DNA of 64,000 bases, taken from contig OY759263.1 of the NCBI GenBank assembly GCA_963662155.1, positions 5,864,890 through 5,928,889 of the forward strand. Reading direction: 5' to 3'. The DNA comes from Lamellibrachia columna. Lineage: Eukaryota > Annelida > Polychaeta > Sabellida > Siboglinidae. The notes beneath the pieces were generated by a model. It did not search any database, had not been told where the DNA came from, and saw only the letters and a program-made list of their open reading frames with translations. Made by a program: the position numbers and the translations under genes. This document shows positions 1 to 12,600 of the stretch, one piece after another (position 1 is the first letter of the stretch; the number at the start of each line of letters is the position of its first letter).

Positions 1-1706
1 ATGCACTGTGTCACAACATTCTTATTAGTGTATGTTATGTATATGCACTGTGTCACAACATTCTTATTAGTGTATGTTCTGTATACGCACTGTGTCACAA
101 CATTCTTATTATTGTATGTTCTGTATACGCACTGTGTCACAACATTCTTATTATTGTATGTTCTGTATATGCACTGTGTCACAACATTCTTATTAGTGTA
201 TGTTCTGTATACGCACTGTGTCACAACATTCTTATTAGTGTATGTTCTGTATACGCACTGTGTCACAACATTCTTATTATTATATGTTCTGTATACGCAC
301 TGTGTCACAACATTCTTATTATTGTATGTTCTGTACATGCACTGTGTCACAACATTCTTATTATTGTATGTTCTGTATACGCACTGTGTCACAACATTCT
401 TATTATTGTATGTTCTGTATATGCACTGTGTCACAACATTCTTATTATTGTATGTTCTGTATATGCACTGTGTCACAACATTCTTATTATTGTATGTTCT
501 GTATATGCACTGTGTCACACAATTCTTATTATTGTATGTTCTGTATATGCACTGTGTCACAACATTCTTATTATTGTATGTTCTATATATGCACTGTGTC
601 ACAACATTCTTATTATTGTATGTTCTGTATATGCACTGTGTCACAACATTCTTATTATTGTATGTTCTGTATATGCAATGTGTCACAACATTCTTATTAT
701 TGTATGTTCTGTATATGCACTGTGTCACAACATTCTTATTATTGTATGTTCTGTACATGCACTGTGTCACAACATTCTTATTATTGTATGTTCTTTACAT
801 GCACTGTGTCACAACATTCTTATTATTGTATGTTCTGTATATGCACTGTGTCACAACATTCTTATTATTGTATGTTCTGTATATGCACTGTGTCACAACA
901 TTCTTATTAGTGCATGTTCTGTATATGCACTGTGTCACAACATTCTTATTAGTGTATGTTCTGTATATGCACTGTGTCACAACATTCTTATTAGTGTATG
1001 TTCTGTATATGCACTGTGTCACAACATTCTTATTAATGTATGTTCTGTATATGCACTGTGTCACCACATTCTTATTATTGTATGTTCTGTATATGCACTG
1101 TGTCACAACATTCTTATTATTGTATGTTCTGTATATGCACTGTGTCACAACATTCTTATTATTGTATGTTCTGTATATGCACTGTGTCACAACATTCTTA
1201 TTATTGTATGTTCTGTATATGCACTGTGTCACAACATTCTTATTAGTGTATGTTCTGTATATGCACTGTGTTACAACATTCTTATTATTGTATGTTCTGT
1301 ATATGCACTGTGTCACAACATTCTTATTATTGTATGTTCTGTATATGCACTGTGTCACAACATTCTTATTATTGTATGTTCTGTATATGCACTGTGTCAC
1401 AACATTCTTATTAGTGTATGTTCTGTATATGCACTGTGTCACAACATTTTTATTAGTGTATGTTCTGTATATGCACTGTGTCACAACATTCTTATTATTG
1501 TATGTTCTGTATATGCGCTGTGTCACAACATTCTTATTATTGTATGTTCTGTATATGCACTGTGTCATAACATTCTTATTATTGTATGTTCTGTATATGC
1601 ACTGTGTCACAACATTCTTATTATTGTATGTTCTGTATATGCACTGTGTCACAACATTCTTATTAGTGTATGTTCTGTATATGCACTGTGTCATAACATT
1701 CTTATA
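1..1706. repeat. 42-bp minisatellite, about 41 copies
   Basis: A tandem array with unit containing TATGCACTGTGTCACAACAT then TCTTATTATTGTATGTTCTG. It starts at or before the left edge of the window. Units differ by single substitutions (for example TTATTA versus TTAGTG, and ATGCAC versus ACGCAC). Because 42 is a multiple of three, four frames stay open over long stretches, giving false proteins with a 14-residue repeat. Confidence 0.97.
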
Positions 1707-2155
1707 TCAACATATTTTTAATGAGGAAAATGATCAACCTTTTAAAGTACTGAATACTAATTCGGGGTGGGGGGGCATGATAATTAAATGTGGACAATTA
1801 TAAACGGCCCCCTATGAGCCACTAGGCCCTAAAAGGAGAGATAAGGTTGGGTCAAAAGTAATCTATATTAATGAACTGTTGTTATGTGACTTAGATGATC
1901 ACATGAAAGTGGTTATACTGACTAACTTAAATATAATTAATTTATACAACTATATTGGTGAATTGAGTAGTTAACAGTTACCAAAACATATCAAAAATAT
2001 ATAGCACAGATATACATCTCAGGCAAATATCATATACATTTCAGGCAAATAAGTCAAATAAATTCAGACAAATAAATAAGTAAAAAGGGTCTCGTTTCAG
2101 AATAATTTTGAGAACAAATTTAACCATTCTTCACTACAAAATGTTAGCTCATTTG
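1707..2155. other. AT-rich intergenic DNA, no gene seen
   Basis: No open frame with a recognisable family, no repeat unit and no RNA gene is visible here. Confidence 0.5.
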
Positions 2156-2159
2156 TAAT

Positions 2160-2440
2160 TTTTTATTTAGTTTTGGAAAAATCATTGGACAAACTATTAA
2201 ATTACTTTTGACTGGATCTGGTCACAATTTGGAGATAAAATGGCAAGAGTGGTCTGGTTCTATATAGTAAAACATAATAAGCCTATTAAAACATTCACAA
2301 GTCACCTGATCTAATAATTAAAGTCAATTATTACGATGATTTTAACAAAAATATGCATTCTTTTAGTAAACGGACTGCATATTACATAAACTGTTCTCGT
2401 TGAATATCAATGAACCTGGTTCACAAAGGGTTAAATCAAC
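2160..2440 (+). repeat. Dispersed repeat, copy 1 (family shared with 41.73-42.12 kb)
   Basis: The segment matches 41730-42115 in order and orientation. Shared blocks include GACAAACTATTAAATTACTT, AAAGTCAATTATT followed by CGATGATTT, and an AT-rich block with ACTGC near TATTAC and TAAACT. Longer unmatched stretches lie between the blocks, so the copies are old. No coding capacity or terminal repeats were seen. The end (GAACCTGGTTCACAAAGGG) corresponds to the point where copy 2 turns into a 27-bp minisatellite. Confidence 0.6.
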
Positions 2441-2459
2441 AGAGGAAGGACTTTTAATA

Positions 2460-2850
2460 GAATCATTAAAGTACATTTGGGTGAATAAAGAACCACGGAT
2501 ATCTCCATAATTATCACATTTCTTCTGCTTCCTTTCTGTCACCTTGCCATGACACGCTGAGACCGCAACTGGTTTGGTGGGTGAACGCTATATATAAATA
2601 TATATTACATAATAAAATTATAGCCTCTATATTATAAATTGTACCATAACAGTGCAATTCAGAATAAAAACATAATGTGTAAAAAATATGTGCACAAAAA
2701 AATCACCTCGAAAATCTGGAATGCTGTTTTGACATGCATCCAGGGCCAAGCTGTATATAATGTAGTGGCCAAGTAATAATGTTCATGAGAACAAGGTATT
2801 GATTTGATGGTATACCCACAAGGCCATTGACTATCTTGTACATGATGCAG
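2460..2850. other. Intergenic DNA, nothing recognised
   Basis: AT-rich DNA with short open frames only. No domain, repeat array or RNA signature was seen. Confidence 0.4.
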
Positions 2851-2852
2851 AG

Positions 2853-2977
2853 CTTAGACGTTGCATGGTCCTGGGTCCAGGATACTCCACCCTGTGTCTA
2901 TGGCTCACCCCTACTACTTAGACGTTGTATGGCCCTGGGATACTTCACCCTGTGTCTATGGCTCACCCCTACTACTG
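2853..2977. repeat. Imperfect direct duplication, about 60-65 bp
   Basis: The block from TTAGACGTTG through TATGGCTCACCCCTACTACT occurs twice in a row with a few differences. The short open frames here come from this duplication. Confidence 0.75.
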
Positions 2978-2999
2978 GCCTTAGCCCTTGTGTTCTTCA

Positions 3000-3710
3000 C
3001 AAAACAAAATTACTTATTAATTGTACACAGTTTGTATCACCTATTTCATATTAAACCCCCATACATGACCAGTTTTTTAATACCTTATCTTATTTAATTG
3101 TAGTTATGCTCTATTACTTTTTATTAACATTTAATATAATATACTTATAATTTATACATATTCTTCTTATCTAATGTTTAATATGTGTAACCATGATTGC
3201 CATTTTTAATTATGTATTTTAAGTGCCTCTGAACAGAACTCGTAGTAATAAGTTGAATGTGTAACATTTTGAGCGTAAAAAAACCGCATTTCATTACATT
3301 TTCCGACATTGGAATGTGCAGACGTAATGGTGCTGTTTATCTAATATCGCTCAATAAGTACTGGTGTGGAATAGAAGAGTGACCCCATAGAAAAATGACT
3401 CCAGGATCACTTCTCTATATAGAATTGTGACCAGAGGGTAATTTTTCTATAGCAATATGCCCATTGAATTGCGACCCCACTATAGAAATGTGACCATCTT
3501 TAAAAAATGTGTTCAAACATAAAAAGTGGTTTGGAGCTTAATGACACCTATGTTGATTAGCATCAATGGGGATAATTAGATAATAATTGTATGAAGTTGT
3601 GACCCCCACTATATAATTGTGACCCCCATCCTAAAAAGTTATACGGACAAATAATCTATAATGACCCAATGACTATTCGACTGGATAAATATGGAAATTT
3701 TGACCGGATG
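3000..3710. other. Intergenic DNA, nothing recognised
   Basis: AT-rich DNA. Repeated short phrases such as TGACCCC and TATAGAA(AT)TGTGAC near 3380-3640 suggest a decayed tandem repeat, but no clean unit can be defined. Confidence 0.4.
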
Positions 3711-3715
3711 CACTC

Positions 3716-3775
3716 AGGACATGTATGACATGTATGACATGTATGATATATATGACATGTAATATGACATGTAAC
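3716..3775. repeat. Short ATGTATGAC tandem repeat
   Basis: About six imperfect copies of a 9-10-bp unit (GACATGTAT). Confidence 0.8.
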
Positions 3776-4275
3776 GACATTGTCAAACTTGCGAAATGTT
3801 CATTATTCTACTTATCCCTAGCCTGTGGGCTAGCTAATAATTTAATGTTGTTTTGCCATCTCATCATGTACAGCTGGCATTAATTAAGCATATACTCTGT
3901 GGATATAAGTAAGTAAATAAGAAAATTTATTTCCTCCTCATCATCAGGTATAATATAAGGCAAAACAAAAACAATAAAGATGAGGTGGCTACCAGAGAAG
4001 TATAAACTGTTCGGGCTGGTAGCCAGTTAAAGCAAACTAGTAAACTCCAAATAAAAATTGTTACATAAAGGTAATACTCATCATTTGACGGCATCAACCT
4101 ATGTGTTTTAGGGTCCAGAGATCTATCAACAATAATTATAATATATGTACCAGCAACCAAGATTTTAAACAAAGGATTCGTTGCCGCATGTGTTTCATTC
4201 ACCAACTTTTAGAATATTGAGTTTCCAGTATAGCGCAGTGGCATTATCGCGACGTTTGAGTTTATAGCTAATGTT

Positions 4276-5130
4276 TTAGGTCAAAGATTTTGGGGCGATT
4301 TGTATTTTTGCTAAGTTTGTTTTCCATGCTGCCTCATATAATTCAATCCCATAATTAATATGGGGAAATATGTAAGCATAATATAATTGCCTTACCATAT
4401 CTGCGCTTATGAATGAAGTGATATGATGAAATACACCGGATAACTTAGATAACTTCATACAAAGTTCCTTAATATGTTCAGACCATGATAGTTTACAGTC
4501 CAGATAGATGCAAAGATATTTGGCTAATTTAACCAATTCAATTTGTTAATCCTGTAACAATAATGGTACACTTGTACCATACAGGTGTCTACCGAATATT
4601 GTATAGCAAGTTTTACTCAAGTTCAATTTTAGTTGGTTGTATCGGAACCAGACACTAAGTGACTCTAATATACCTGTAGCCTCACAAGCAATGTCATTAA
4701 TACACTTTCCACTAACGAACAAGTCAGTGTTGTCTGCAAACAAATGCAGAGAAGCATGGTCTACGGCATTAGATATATGATTTATACACAACAGGAATAA
4801 CACTGGACCCAAAATGGAGTCCTTTGGGACACCAGATTGAACATAATTTTATGCATATCCTGATACAGTGCCATTTGCTAACGCATTGCAGCCTTTTATT
4901 TAAATAATGTCTAGACCATTTACACACGTGACCTCTAAATCTGTAGTAATTTAACTGATACAACAGTATTTCAAGATTAACAGTCTCAAAAGCCTTACAT
5001 AGGTCAAGGTACATCCCCATAACCAAATTGCCATTGTCAAGAGATTTTACGATGTTTTCTATGATTTCAATAATCGCTAATGTAGTGGAATGGTCTTTGT
5101 GAAACCCAAACTGATGTTTATAACGTTTTA
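4276..5130 (-). mobile_element. Non-LTR retrotransposon (LINE) reverse-transcriptase fragment, broken
   Basis: Read on the minus strand, three overlapping frames give consecutive parts of a LINE reverse transcriptase. First comes GFHKDHSTTLAI and LDLCKAFETVN (palm motifs near 4970-5110). Then MGPVLFLLCINHI and LFADNTDLF follow (near 4720-4812), where the catalytic FADD motif has become FADN. Then come the thumb-side segments NLSKTCYTIFG and LYYAYIFPHINYGIELY (near 4350-4620). Frame changes and an in-frame stop separate the parts, so it is a dead copy. The style is CR1/jockey-like; the clade was not tested. Confidence 0.88.
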
Positions 5131-5139
5131 CATTACAGT

Positions 5140-6035
5140 AGCATTGTCAGACAACATGATTGCTAATTATATAGCAAATACAATGAAAAAGTTTTTTTTG
5201 CTTATAGGTCCATTATGGGCCAGAATGTAAGACATATTATGTTCAAATATAACAGGACCCACCATGAACTGTTATATATGCCTATCAGTGTTATTAAGCA
5301 TAAATGTACAAAAATGTGAAATATCACAATATGACAATGCAAAAATGATTTGTGAAAGTTGGAAATTAAAGATTGTAACAATGACGTTGTCTTAAAAAAG
5401 GAAGAATGTAATGCTGTGATTTCATATCTCAGCACAATATAATTGGTTTTCTAGCTGCCTTTTCTAACTTATAATTTGTTTAATATGTATGTTTCTGGAT
5501 CTTGAGTCTGAATAAAGATGATAATAATAATACTAACTTTATAATTATATATAATGATTTAAAAAATACAACACAACGAAAAACATGCATCGCTGAAAGT
5601 AATGTTAGTTAATGCAAGTTAGCTTAGTGTTTGGTTAGTGTTAGTCAGCGTTAATTAGTGTTGATTATGTTTTGTGAGAATTGGTATTTGTGGTATTAAT
5701 TGTTGATATTTGGTTGAGGCACTCATTTATGATCTCATAAATATTTTGTTGTATTTCAACTATATTATGTTCACGTAGAATGATATGTTATAGTACTTTC
5801 TCACAGGATTCCATGCGGACACCACTTGTGACGAATTATCTACATACGTGTCATTAACTTTGTGTTTGAAATGCTCATGTGAGCGATTACCAACCCGATA
5901 CAACTTATATTCTTCCTTCAAGCTGTGTGTTGACATTACCAAACCAAAATTGCTCTATGATGCTGATCTCTGGCCTGCTGGAACAAAGATTGGATGGTAT
6001 TTCCCATGTTGGAAACCCACACCAACAGATTCAAC
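5140..6035. other. Intergenic DNA, nothing recognised
   Basis: AT-rich DNA. Short GTTAGT/GTTAAT phrases near 5605-5670 look like weak tandem repetition. There is no supported gene. Confidence 0.4.
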
Positions 6036-6039
6036 TTAC

Positions 6040-8260
6040 TTATAGACTTTCCCCTCCGTATTGCTTCCTTTAACTCCAGAAGCTTACGGAACAGTGCTTT
6101 TGATGTGGTTGACATTTTAAACTCTTTAGATATACTTGCTGTGCAGGAACACTAGCTCTCTAAACAGAGCCTTTCTCTTCTTAATTCTGTTCACTCTGAC
6201 TTTAACGCCAGAGGAATTAGTTCCATTGATTATGGTGATGGTTTGAGTGGACGTCCTCATGGTGGACTCTGCTTTTTATGGAGGCGTTCACTCGGCCCCT
6301 TTATTGAACCGTTAATTTATGTTGATGAGAAGAGACTCCTGGGCCTAAAAATTACCAGCTCTAATGCGACTATTCTACTTCTTAATGTCTACCTACTATA
6401 TCAGACTGATGACAATGTTGATGAATATCAAGAAATTTTAGCAAAATCCAGACCATAAGCGATTCATTTGAATCAACCAATATATTCATCATTGGTGATT
6501 TTAATGCGGATATTAATAAGCCCAGTCTTTTTACTCCATTTCTGAATGCTTTTACAAATGACTGTCACCTTATTCCAAGTGACACATTACTTCTCCCTCT
6601 GTGCTTTTACTTATGTTAGTGATGCGCACGACTCAAGGAGCTGGCTCAACCACGTGCTCACCACTCACTCCAGTCACTCATCAGTCTCTGATATGGAAGT
6701 TAAATATGACTGTGTCTCTTCTGACCACTTACCTCTATGTTTTAATATATCTGCCAAGTTATTACCTTCTTCAGAGGCCCCCACACAGGAGCAAATTCAA
6801 CCACCTTGCCGTGTGTGGAATGCTGCCTCCCCCAGGATCTCCATAACTATCATACACAAACCGGTTTGTTTTATCTGCTATTGATGTACCTCATGAGGTT
6901 TTAAGCTGTACTAACCCTAATTGAAATGATGAGGCCCATCACACTTTGCTATGCAAACATTACAATGATATTATGAAATCACTCAAAGACGCTGCAGAGG
7001 TAATCCCTATTAAGGCTAGCAACACGTCTTCTAAGCACACTGTTCTTGGCTGGAACGACCTGATCAGAGACTACCATCAAGCTGCTAGAGAATCTTTGAT
7101 GATGCTATAAGTATAATGATTACAATCATAGCCCCCATGATTAAAAATAAGGCTGGTGACCTGTCTGATAACAACAACTACAGACCCATTGCTCTCGCCA
7201 CAATTGCTAGTAAATTATTTGAATCTTTGATATTATCCAGGAATTTCTACTTTTTTAACTACATCTACATGTATAAACTAATTTAGATTTAAAAAGCACC
7301 ACCCAACTGAAATGCTCATATTTTTTTATTAAAAGAACTCTTTTGACACCGTATATAGCGAATGGCACATCTATGTATGCCTTTGACAAAGTCAACCATA
7401 GTAAACAATTCACCAAACTGACCGGGGATGTCCTTCTTTTATTGTGTGTATTCTCTATTACTGGTACAGCACTCAGAAATTCATTGTCAGATGCTATGGT
7501 AGCTTCTCTGAATTGTTTACTGTTTCAAACGGTGGTAAGCAGGGTGGAATCCTTTCTCCACATCTTTTTAATGTTTACATGGATGGCTTAAGTGTAAATT
7601 TTAATAAACTACAAATGGGTTGTCTTTACGCAGGCACCATAATGAACCATATGATGTATGCCTATAATATTTGTGTTTTTTTCACATAGTGTTGCTGGGT
7701 TGAGAAAACTCACCGATTTTTGTGCTGAGTATGGCAATATGTTTGATATAACATACAATGCCAACAAATCTTTCTGCATGGTTATTGATAACAAACCTGA
7801 GGACAAGAAGAACACTACCTCACACTGAGAAATGTAAACACCTTGGCCATAGTATAAACAATAACTTTACTGATGATGATATTGCCAGGCTGAAAAGATG
7901 CGCAGGCAAATGTTTTAGCCAGAAAATTTTACTTATGCAACAGTTTCTTTAAAGCAACTTTATTTAATTCATACTGTGGTTCAATGTATACCTCAAGTCT
8001 TTGGTGTAATTAAACAAAAAACAGAATCTGAAAGGTATTACTGTTGCTTATAACAACATTTTTAGAATGTTACACAACTTATCACCACATAGTAGTGCAA
8101 GTCATATGTTTGCTACTAATTATGTAAAATCCTTTATCCGGATCATGTGCTGTCACATGATCCGGACCATGTTCATGGCATTGCCACTGACATTGCACGT
8201 GATTGCTCTACACAGTGCATCTTTTTATTGGCGAAAACGTGGTGGGCCCGGATTCTAAAA
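6040..8260 (+). mobile_element. LINE with endonuclease and reverse-transcriptase remnants, broken
   Basis: The plus strand carries a degenerate LINE second reading frame. An apurinic-type endonuclease comes first: RIASFNSRSL near 6050, then the segment 6243-6458, then FIIGDFNADI near 6490, ending with SSDHLPL near 6720. Reverse-transcriptase pieces follow: NNYRPIALATIASKLFE near 7175, AFDKVNH near 7380, NGGKQGGILSPHLFNVYMDG near 7530, and later thumb fragments to about 8260. Frameshifts and stops interrupt it throughout. The GDFNAD endonuclease motif belongs to the same superfamily as the host DNase I-like gene at 19-40 kb but is a separate lineage. Confidence 0.88.
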
Positions 8261-8269
8261 AAGTGTCCA

Positions 8270-8885
8270 GCATGTATATTCCGTAGATATGGCGCAATGC
8301 AAATTAAAATGTGTTATCATTATAAAGGAATAACGCCGCCCTGCTCAGTTTGCTGAGCGTGCATTAGAGCCTACACGGTGGTGATGCGCGAACTCCCGGA
8401 ACGGAAGGCCAAGCATCGGGAGGCGTGGTTTACGCGAGAAATCCTCTTATACGTACCTCCCCGCCAGCGATTTCGGACGACAGATATCTGCAAGCAAATG
8501 TGCCCGACTGTATTGCTCAAACCAAATTGCTGATTATGTCCGCAACACTAAACTATGTCGCACGAATCTAGCGCGATCCTCCCTTCCTCATCTTCGTCTT
8601 CCTCCTGTTGTCGCCGAAATTATCTGCGAATACATCTGAAAGGCATCCGACCTAGATGGCGCATTGCTTAACAAAGGTTACGTTGACAGCGGAGCAAATG
8701 TAACGTTCTGGTTTGCGTTTTGTTGATGTTTCAGTAGCCGTATGCATCATAAGGTAACGATTACATTATTGCTAACAATTAAAACCGGCTATCGTTGCGT
8801 AAAGGCTTATTGCTGCGTTTAGTTTACGAATGCTCCGTAGGTGTATCGGAAATGAGCGATATTATAAGCGATAATATAAGTACGA
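8270..8885. other. Upstream region of the BTB zinc-finger gene
   Basis: No coding frame is supported. The stretch 8380-8720 has more CpG than its surroundings and lies about 1 kb upstream of the first coding exon of the plus-strand BTB zinc-finger gene. It could hold the promoter and a 5' noncoding exon, but no TATA box or clear donor site was identified. Confidence 0.25.
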
Positions 8886-8889
8886 GACG

Positions 8890-9470
8890 CTGTTTAAAAT
8901 TTAACAAGATTGCCATCTAAGGCAAAAACCCATATAGCAAGTGGACAAGGAAGCCACTGGCTTATCGAGAGTCCAGATTTTTTCATATATGTGTAACCCG
9001 CCCTCCTGAGATATGTGTCAACCTTGTTTTCAAACATATTCACGCTGCTAGCAGTTACACAATCTGTTGATAATTTGTTCCATTTATTTTCCTCTGACTC
9101 TGAGAACGAGTACATTGTACTTCCTGATATCCAATCTACACTGATCCTTTACTAATGTTACCTCATGTCCTTTAGTTCTACTACCTTTCTTGAGTGACCA
9201 AAAATATTCCTATAAATATTTTCATACCCATTAAATATCTTAAAAACTTCAATTTGATCACCTCTTAACCTCCTTGTCTCTAGGCCTTGGGTTGTTAAAC
9301 CACATTCTTTTAGGCGTTCTTCATAACTAAGATCTCTCAGTTCTGGAATCATTTTAGTTACTCTCCTCTGTATTTGTTCAAGCGTATATCTATATCCTTC
9401 TTACGATACGTCTCTTTTTGTCTTAGGAAAAATTTATTTGGACTTTGGTGTTTAGAATGCCAGGCCCTAC
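8890..9470 (-). mobile_element. LINE 3' fragment, same family as 23.76-24.79 kb
   Basis: On the minus strand the frames read MIPELRDLSYEERLKECG and ETRRLRGDQIEVFKI (9158-9352), then WNKLSTDCVTASSVN and VDTYLRRAGYT (8894-9115). These match the C-terminal part of the LINE at 23757-24794 nearly word for word. The copy is 5'-truncated and frameshifted between the two pieces. Its 3' end has the same AATCTTGTTAAA-type tail (seen on the plus strand as TTTAACAAGATT). Confidence 0.9.
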
Positions 9471-9658
9471 TCTAGACTTGCATATTTTGCACATGTTGTA
9501 TATATAATATTATAGGATATGTAATTATATTTTTAAAATTCAAGCAAAAATGCATATGTTTGTTTTATAATATAAATGCTGATTTTTATGGCTGAAAATT
9601 TTCTTTTATGATGTTTGTTTGAAAATTAAAGTAATATCTGATGTTGATTACGTTTCAG

Positions 9659-12600
9659 TTGGTGATATGGAAGTGTACAACCTACTGTCGTCGGTGGCTG
9701 TGCGGATTCCACAACATGTCACTGTTCAACTGGCTGCGAACGTGAGACAAACTGTTGTCGTATCAGAAACACTGTACGAGATGCGAAATAATGCACTGTT
9801 CTGTGACACGTGTATCATAGGAAGTGACAGACGATCACTAAATGCACATGCATGTATTCTTGCTGCAGTGTGTCCAGCATTGCAGTCACAGCTGACACGG
9901 AAACATCAGACGAACGGCACAAATATTTGCATATCGACTGATTCGATTGATAGTATTATGTGGGAGAAAGTGCTCAAGTTGATCTACTGTGCTGAGGTGC
10001 AGCTTCCTGTGTGCGATCTTGTCACATTTCTTGACATCACACATGAGTTGGACATTAAAGGTGTACAGGTCCTTTATGTGCCAGTGATGCCCTTGAAGAA
10101 AGGATGCAACCTTTGCTTTGTTAATCCGGGTGATGACAATCCTGTGCATGAACGTTACAGCACAGTGAATGATGCTTATTTCAGCAGGTCAGCTAGTAAT
10201 GATGATAGCAGCCAAGACCAGAACATTGTTGTTGACAAAGAAGAGGTGGGCTTTGGTGGTGATGAACTCAAACCAGATGCGCTTGTAGACTCGCGTAGTC
10301 GCGTTGAGGCATTGCAAAGTTTCGAGGGGGCTGACGGTACACCCAGTTGTCTTGACAATCTCACCAGCCTTCCTGAATTATCCGACAACAATTTACAGTC
10401 AACATCTGTTTCACCTCCAGTGACAATGGATGTGAAGCAAGAACGTGATGTAGAAGTCAACAACAGAGACACGTCATCAGCTGCTTTTATCCAGTCAGAA
10501 AACAAACACACCAAAGCCCCAGACAGAAGTCTACTGACTTGTAAAACAGAACCAACAGACAGCCAGGAAGACATGTCTCAGTGGTGCAGTGTGGACTCCA
10601 TCTGTGCCATCCAAGAGTCAGATGTCCTAGCTGAGGCGTTTGTGTCATCTGGTTTGATGTCATCCACAGATGTCTTCAACCGAAGTCAGTTCTTCACCAG
10701 TGAACATGGTTAGGCATCTGTTTGTGCTGTTTCAGGGCTGGACTCAGGTACACTTGATGACATTGAACTGTAAAATGCCATTCCTGAAACTGTCAGTGTT
10801 TACTCCAGCCCTGGTTTAAAAGTATTTGCATCTATTATTAGATGATATAATGTGAACTATTATTATTATTAAAATATCTTATAGTAAAGCATCAACAGGA
10901 CATAAAAACACTTGTGTTGCTGTAACCAAACGTAAACCAATGGTGAAGCGAATTTAAACCACATTAATCAAGTGGTTTTATTAATAAAATATCAGTACTT
11001 TTTTCTGGCAGGCAAACAATCACTTAAATACATTAGCTGACATTGATTAGTAAATAACCTACTGCTGCAGTAAATTAGTTCAAGTGAAAGTAGTTGTATT
11101 CATTGATTTGTGAGTCACGGTTTCAGATAGTCATTCTGGAACTGAGAATCACAGACCTCGTCATACGACATCAACAGACACCGTGACAACGCCTCGCAAG
11201 CTCAAGCGAGAGAAACGGTTCACATGTGACATATGTCAACGTTCATTTGGGCAGATGAGTGACCTACAGCGACACCACCGCGTCCACACAGGAGAGAGAC
11301 CATACAGGTTTGTAAGACAAGTTCTGATTGGCTGCTGCGTTAGACGCTGTACAATTATGTAAGGCACATTCTGTCCAAAACAGAGAGAGAGACTTTCTGA
11401 TTGGCAGTTGTCTAGAAAGAAGAAACAGACACCAAGCGCACATTCTGCATGATATTTACACAGGCACAGCACAAAAGAGAGACTTTGTACATGTAAGACA
11501 TGTTATAATTAGCTGTTTGAACATAATAATAATAATACAGTTTATTCAGTTACAGTGGTACAGGGAATGTCTAGTTTAATTAAGAATTAAATTCGTATGC
11601 AACTTATGTGATCCTAGGAAACCATGCTGGGCCTATAATGGAACCACAAGTCTGTACAAAATTTCAGTAATACAGAATAAGAAAATGGTGATTATTATAT
11701 TCTTAAAATCAAAACAAGTTAATGTATACTTACCACACTAATGGGACACATTTTGTGTAGAGTCTCAATTACATAAATAATAGAAGAGGTAGCATTTCCC
11801 TTCACAAAGATGCTGATGTCAACAGAGTTGGTATTTACCATTCATTACCAGTGTAAGAATTGGTTACATTTGTAACAGGACAGAAAATTTAAAACAGACA
11901 TTGGAACCCTTTATTATTTTCAAAACTTTGCATTATATCAACATTGTTTTCAGTACAAACTGTAGTTCAAACTTGGATTAATTTGTGTCTCTAATCCACA
12001 AATTTACAACTTACGTTCATACCTTCATTATACAAATCATGTAAATCACAGTAAAAAACAGTATACAAGCACTTCTAAGGTTGACAAAAATGAGAGTATC
12101 TGAATTGGACATAAACATGGCAACTGTGTGCATACTGCATAGACAAAAATTTAGACATGATATCAACTTGTCAACTCATATTTTTCCAAGTCACATTATT
12201 CTGTCTTAGATGTAGGGCAAATTTTAACTTTCACGTCAATGAATACAATTTCAAGTCACATGCTACCAACAAAATGAACATGACTATGTCTGTGGAGTGT
12301 GCTTCATGAGATTATAGTACTTAATCCGCATAAAATCAATTTAGTTCTGGTCAATTTATCCAAATGTAACAGTAACCAGGCAATTCTGCCAAATGGTCAA
12401 CCTTGCCATAATTTTTTTAAATTTAGTTTATCTATATAAATAGGGTACACTTTTGAAGATAAACATTTGTACTAAAGGGAAATATGATGGCTGTATCATA
12501 TCATTGCATATCATTACAAACCAATTGAACTTGAAGTCAAAGTCAGCAGTATAGAATATGCAATTTTTCAGATAAATGCAACTTTATGAAAAACATAATT

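Noticed and set aside
1..1803. 600-codon plus-strand open frame with a 14-residue repeat
   Set aside because: It is the 42-bp satellite read in frame. Several other frames are equally open, and the non-repeat end shows no protein family.
3927..4205. Minus-strand 92-codon hydrophobic frame next to the LINE
   Set aside because: It lies beyond the reverse-transcriptase part and looks like AT-rich 3' sequence. No family fits.
6243..6720. Second DNase I or AP-endonuclease host gene
   Set aside because: The GDFNAD and SSDH motifs are followed by reverse-transcriptase motifs on the same strand, so it is the endonuclease of a LINE.
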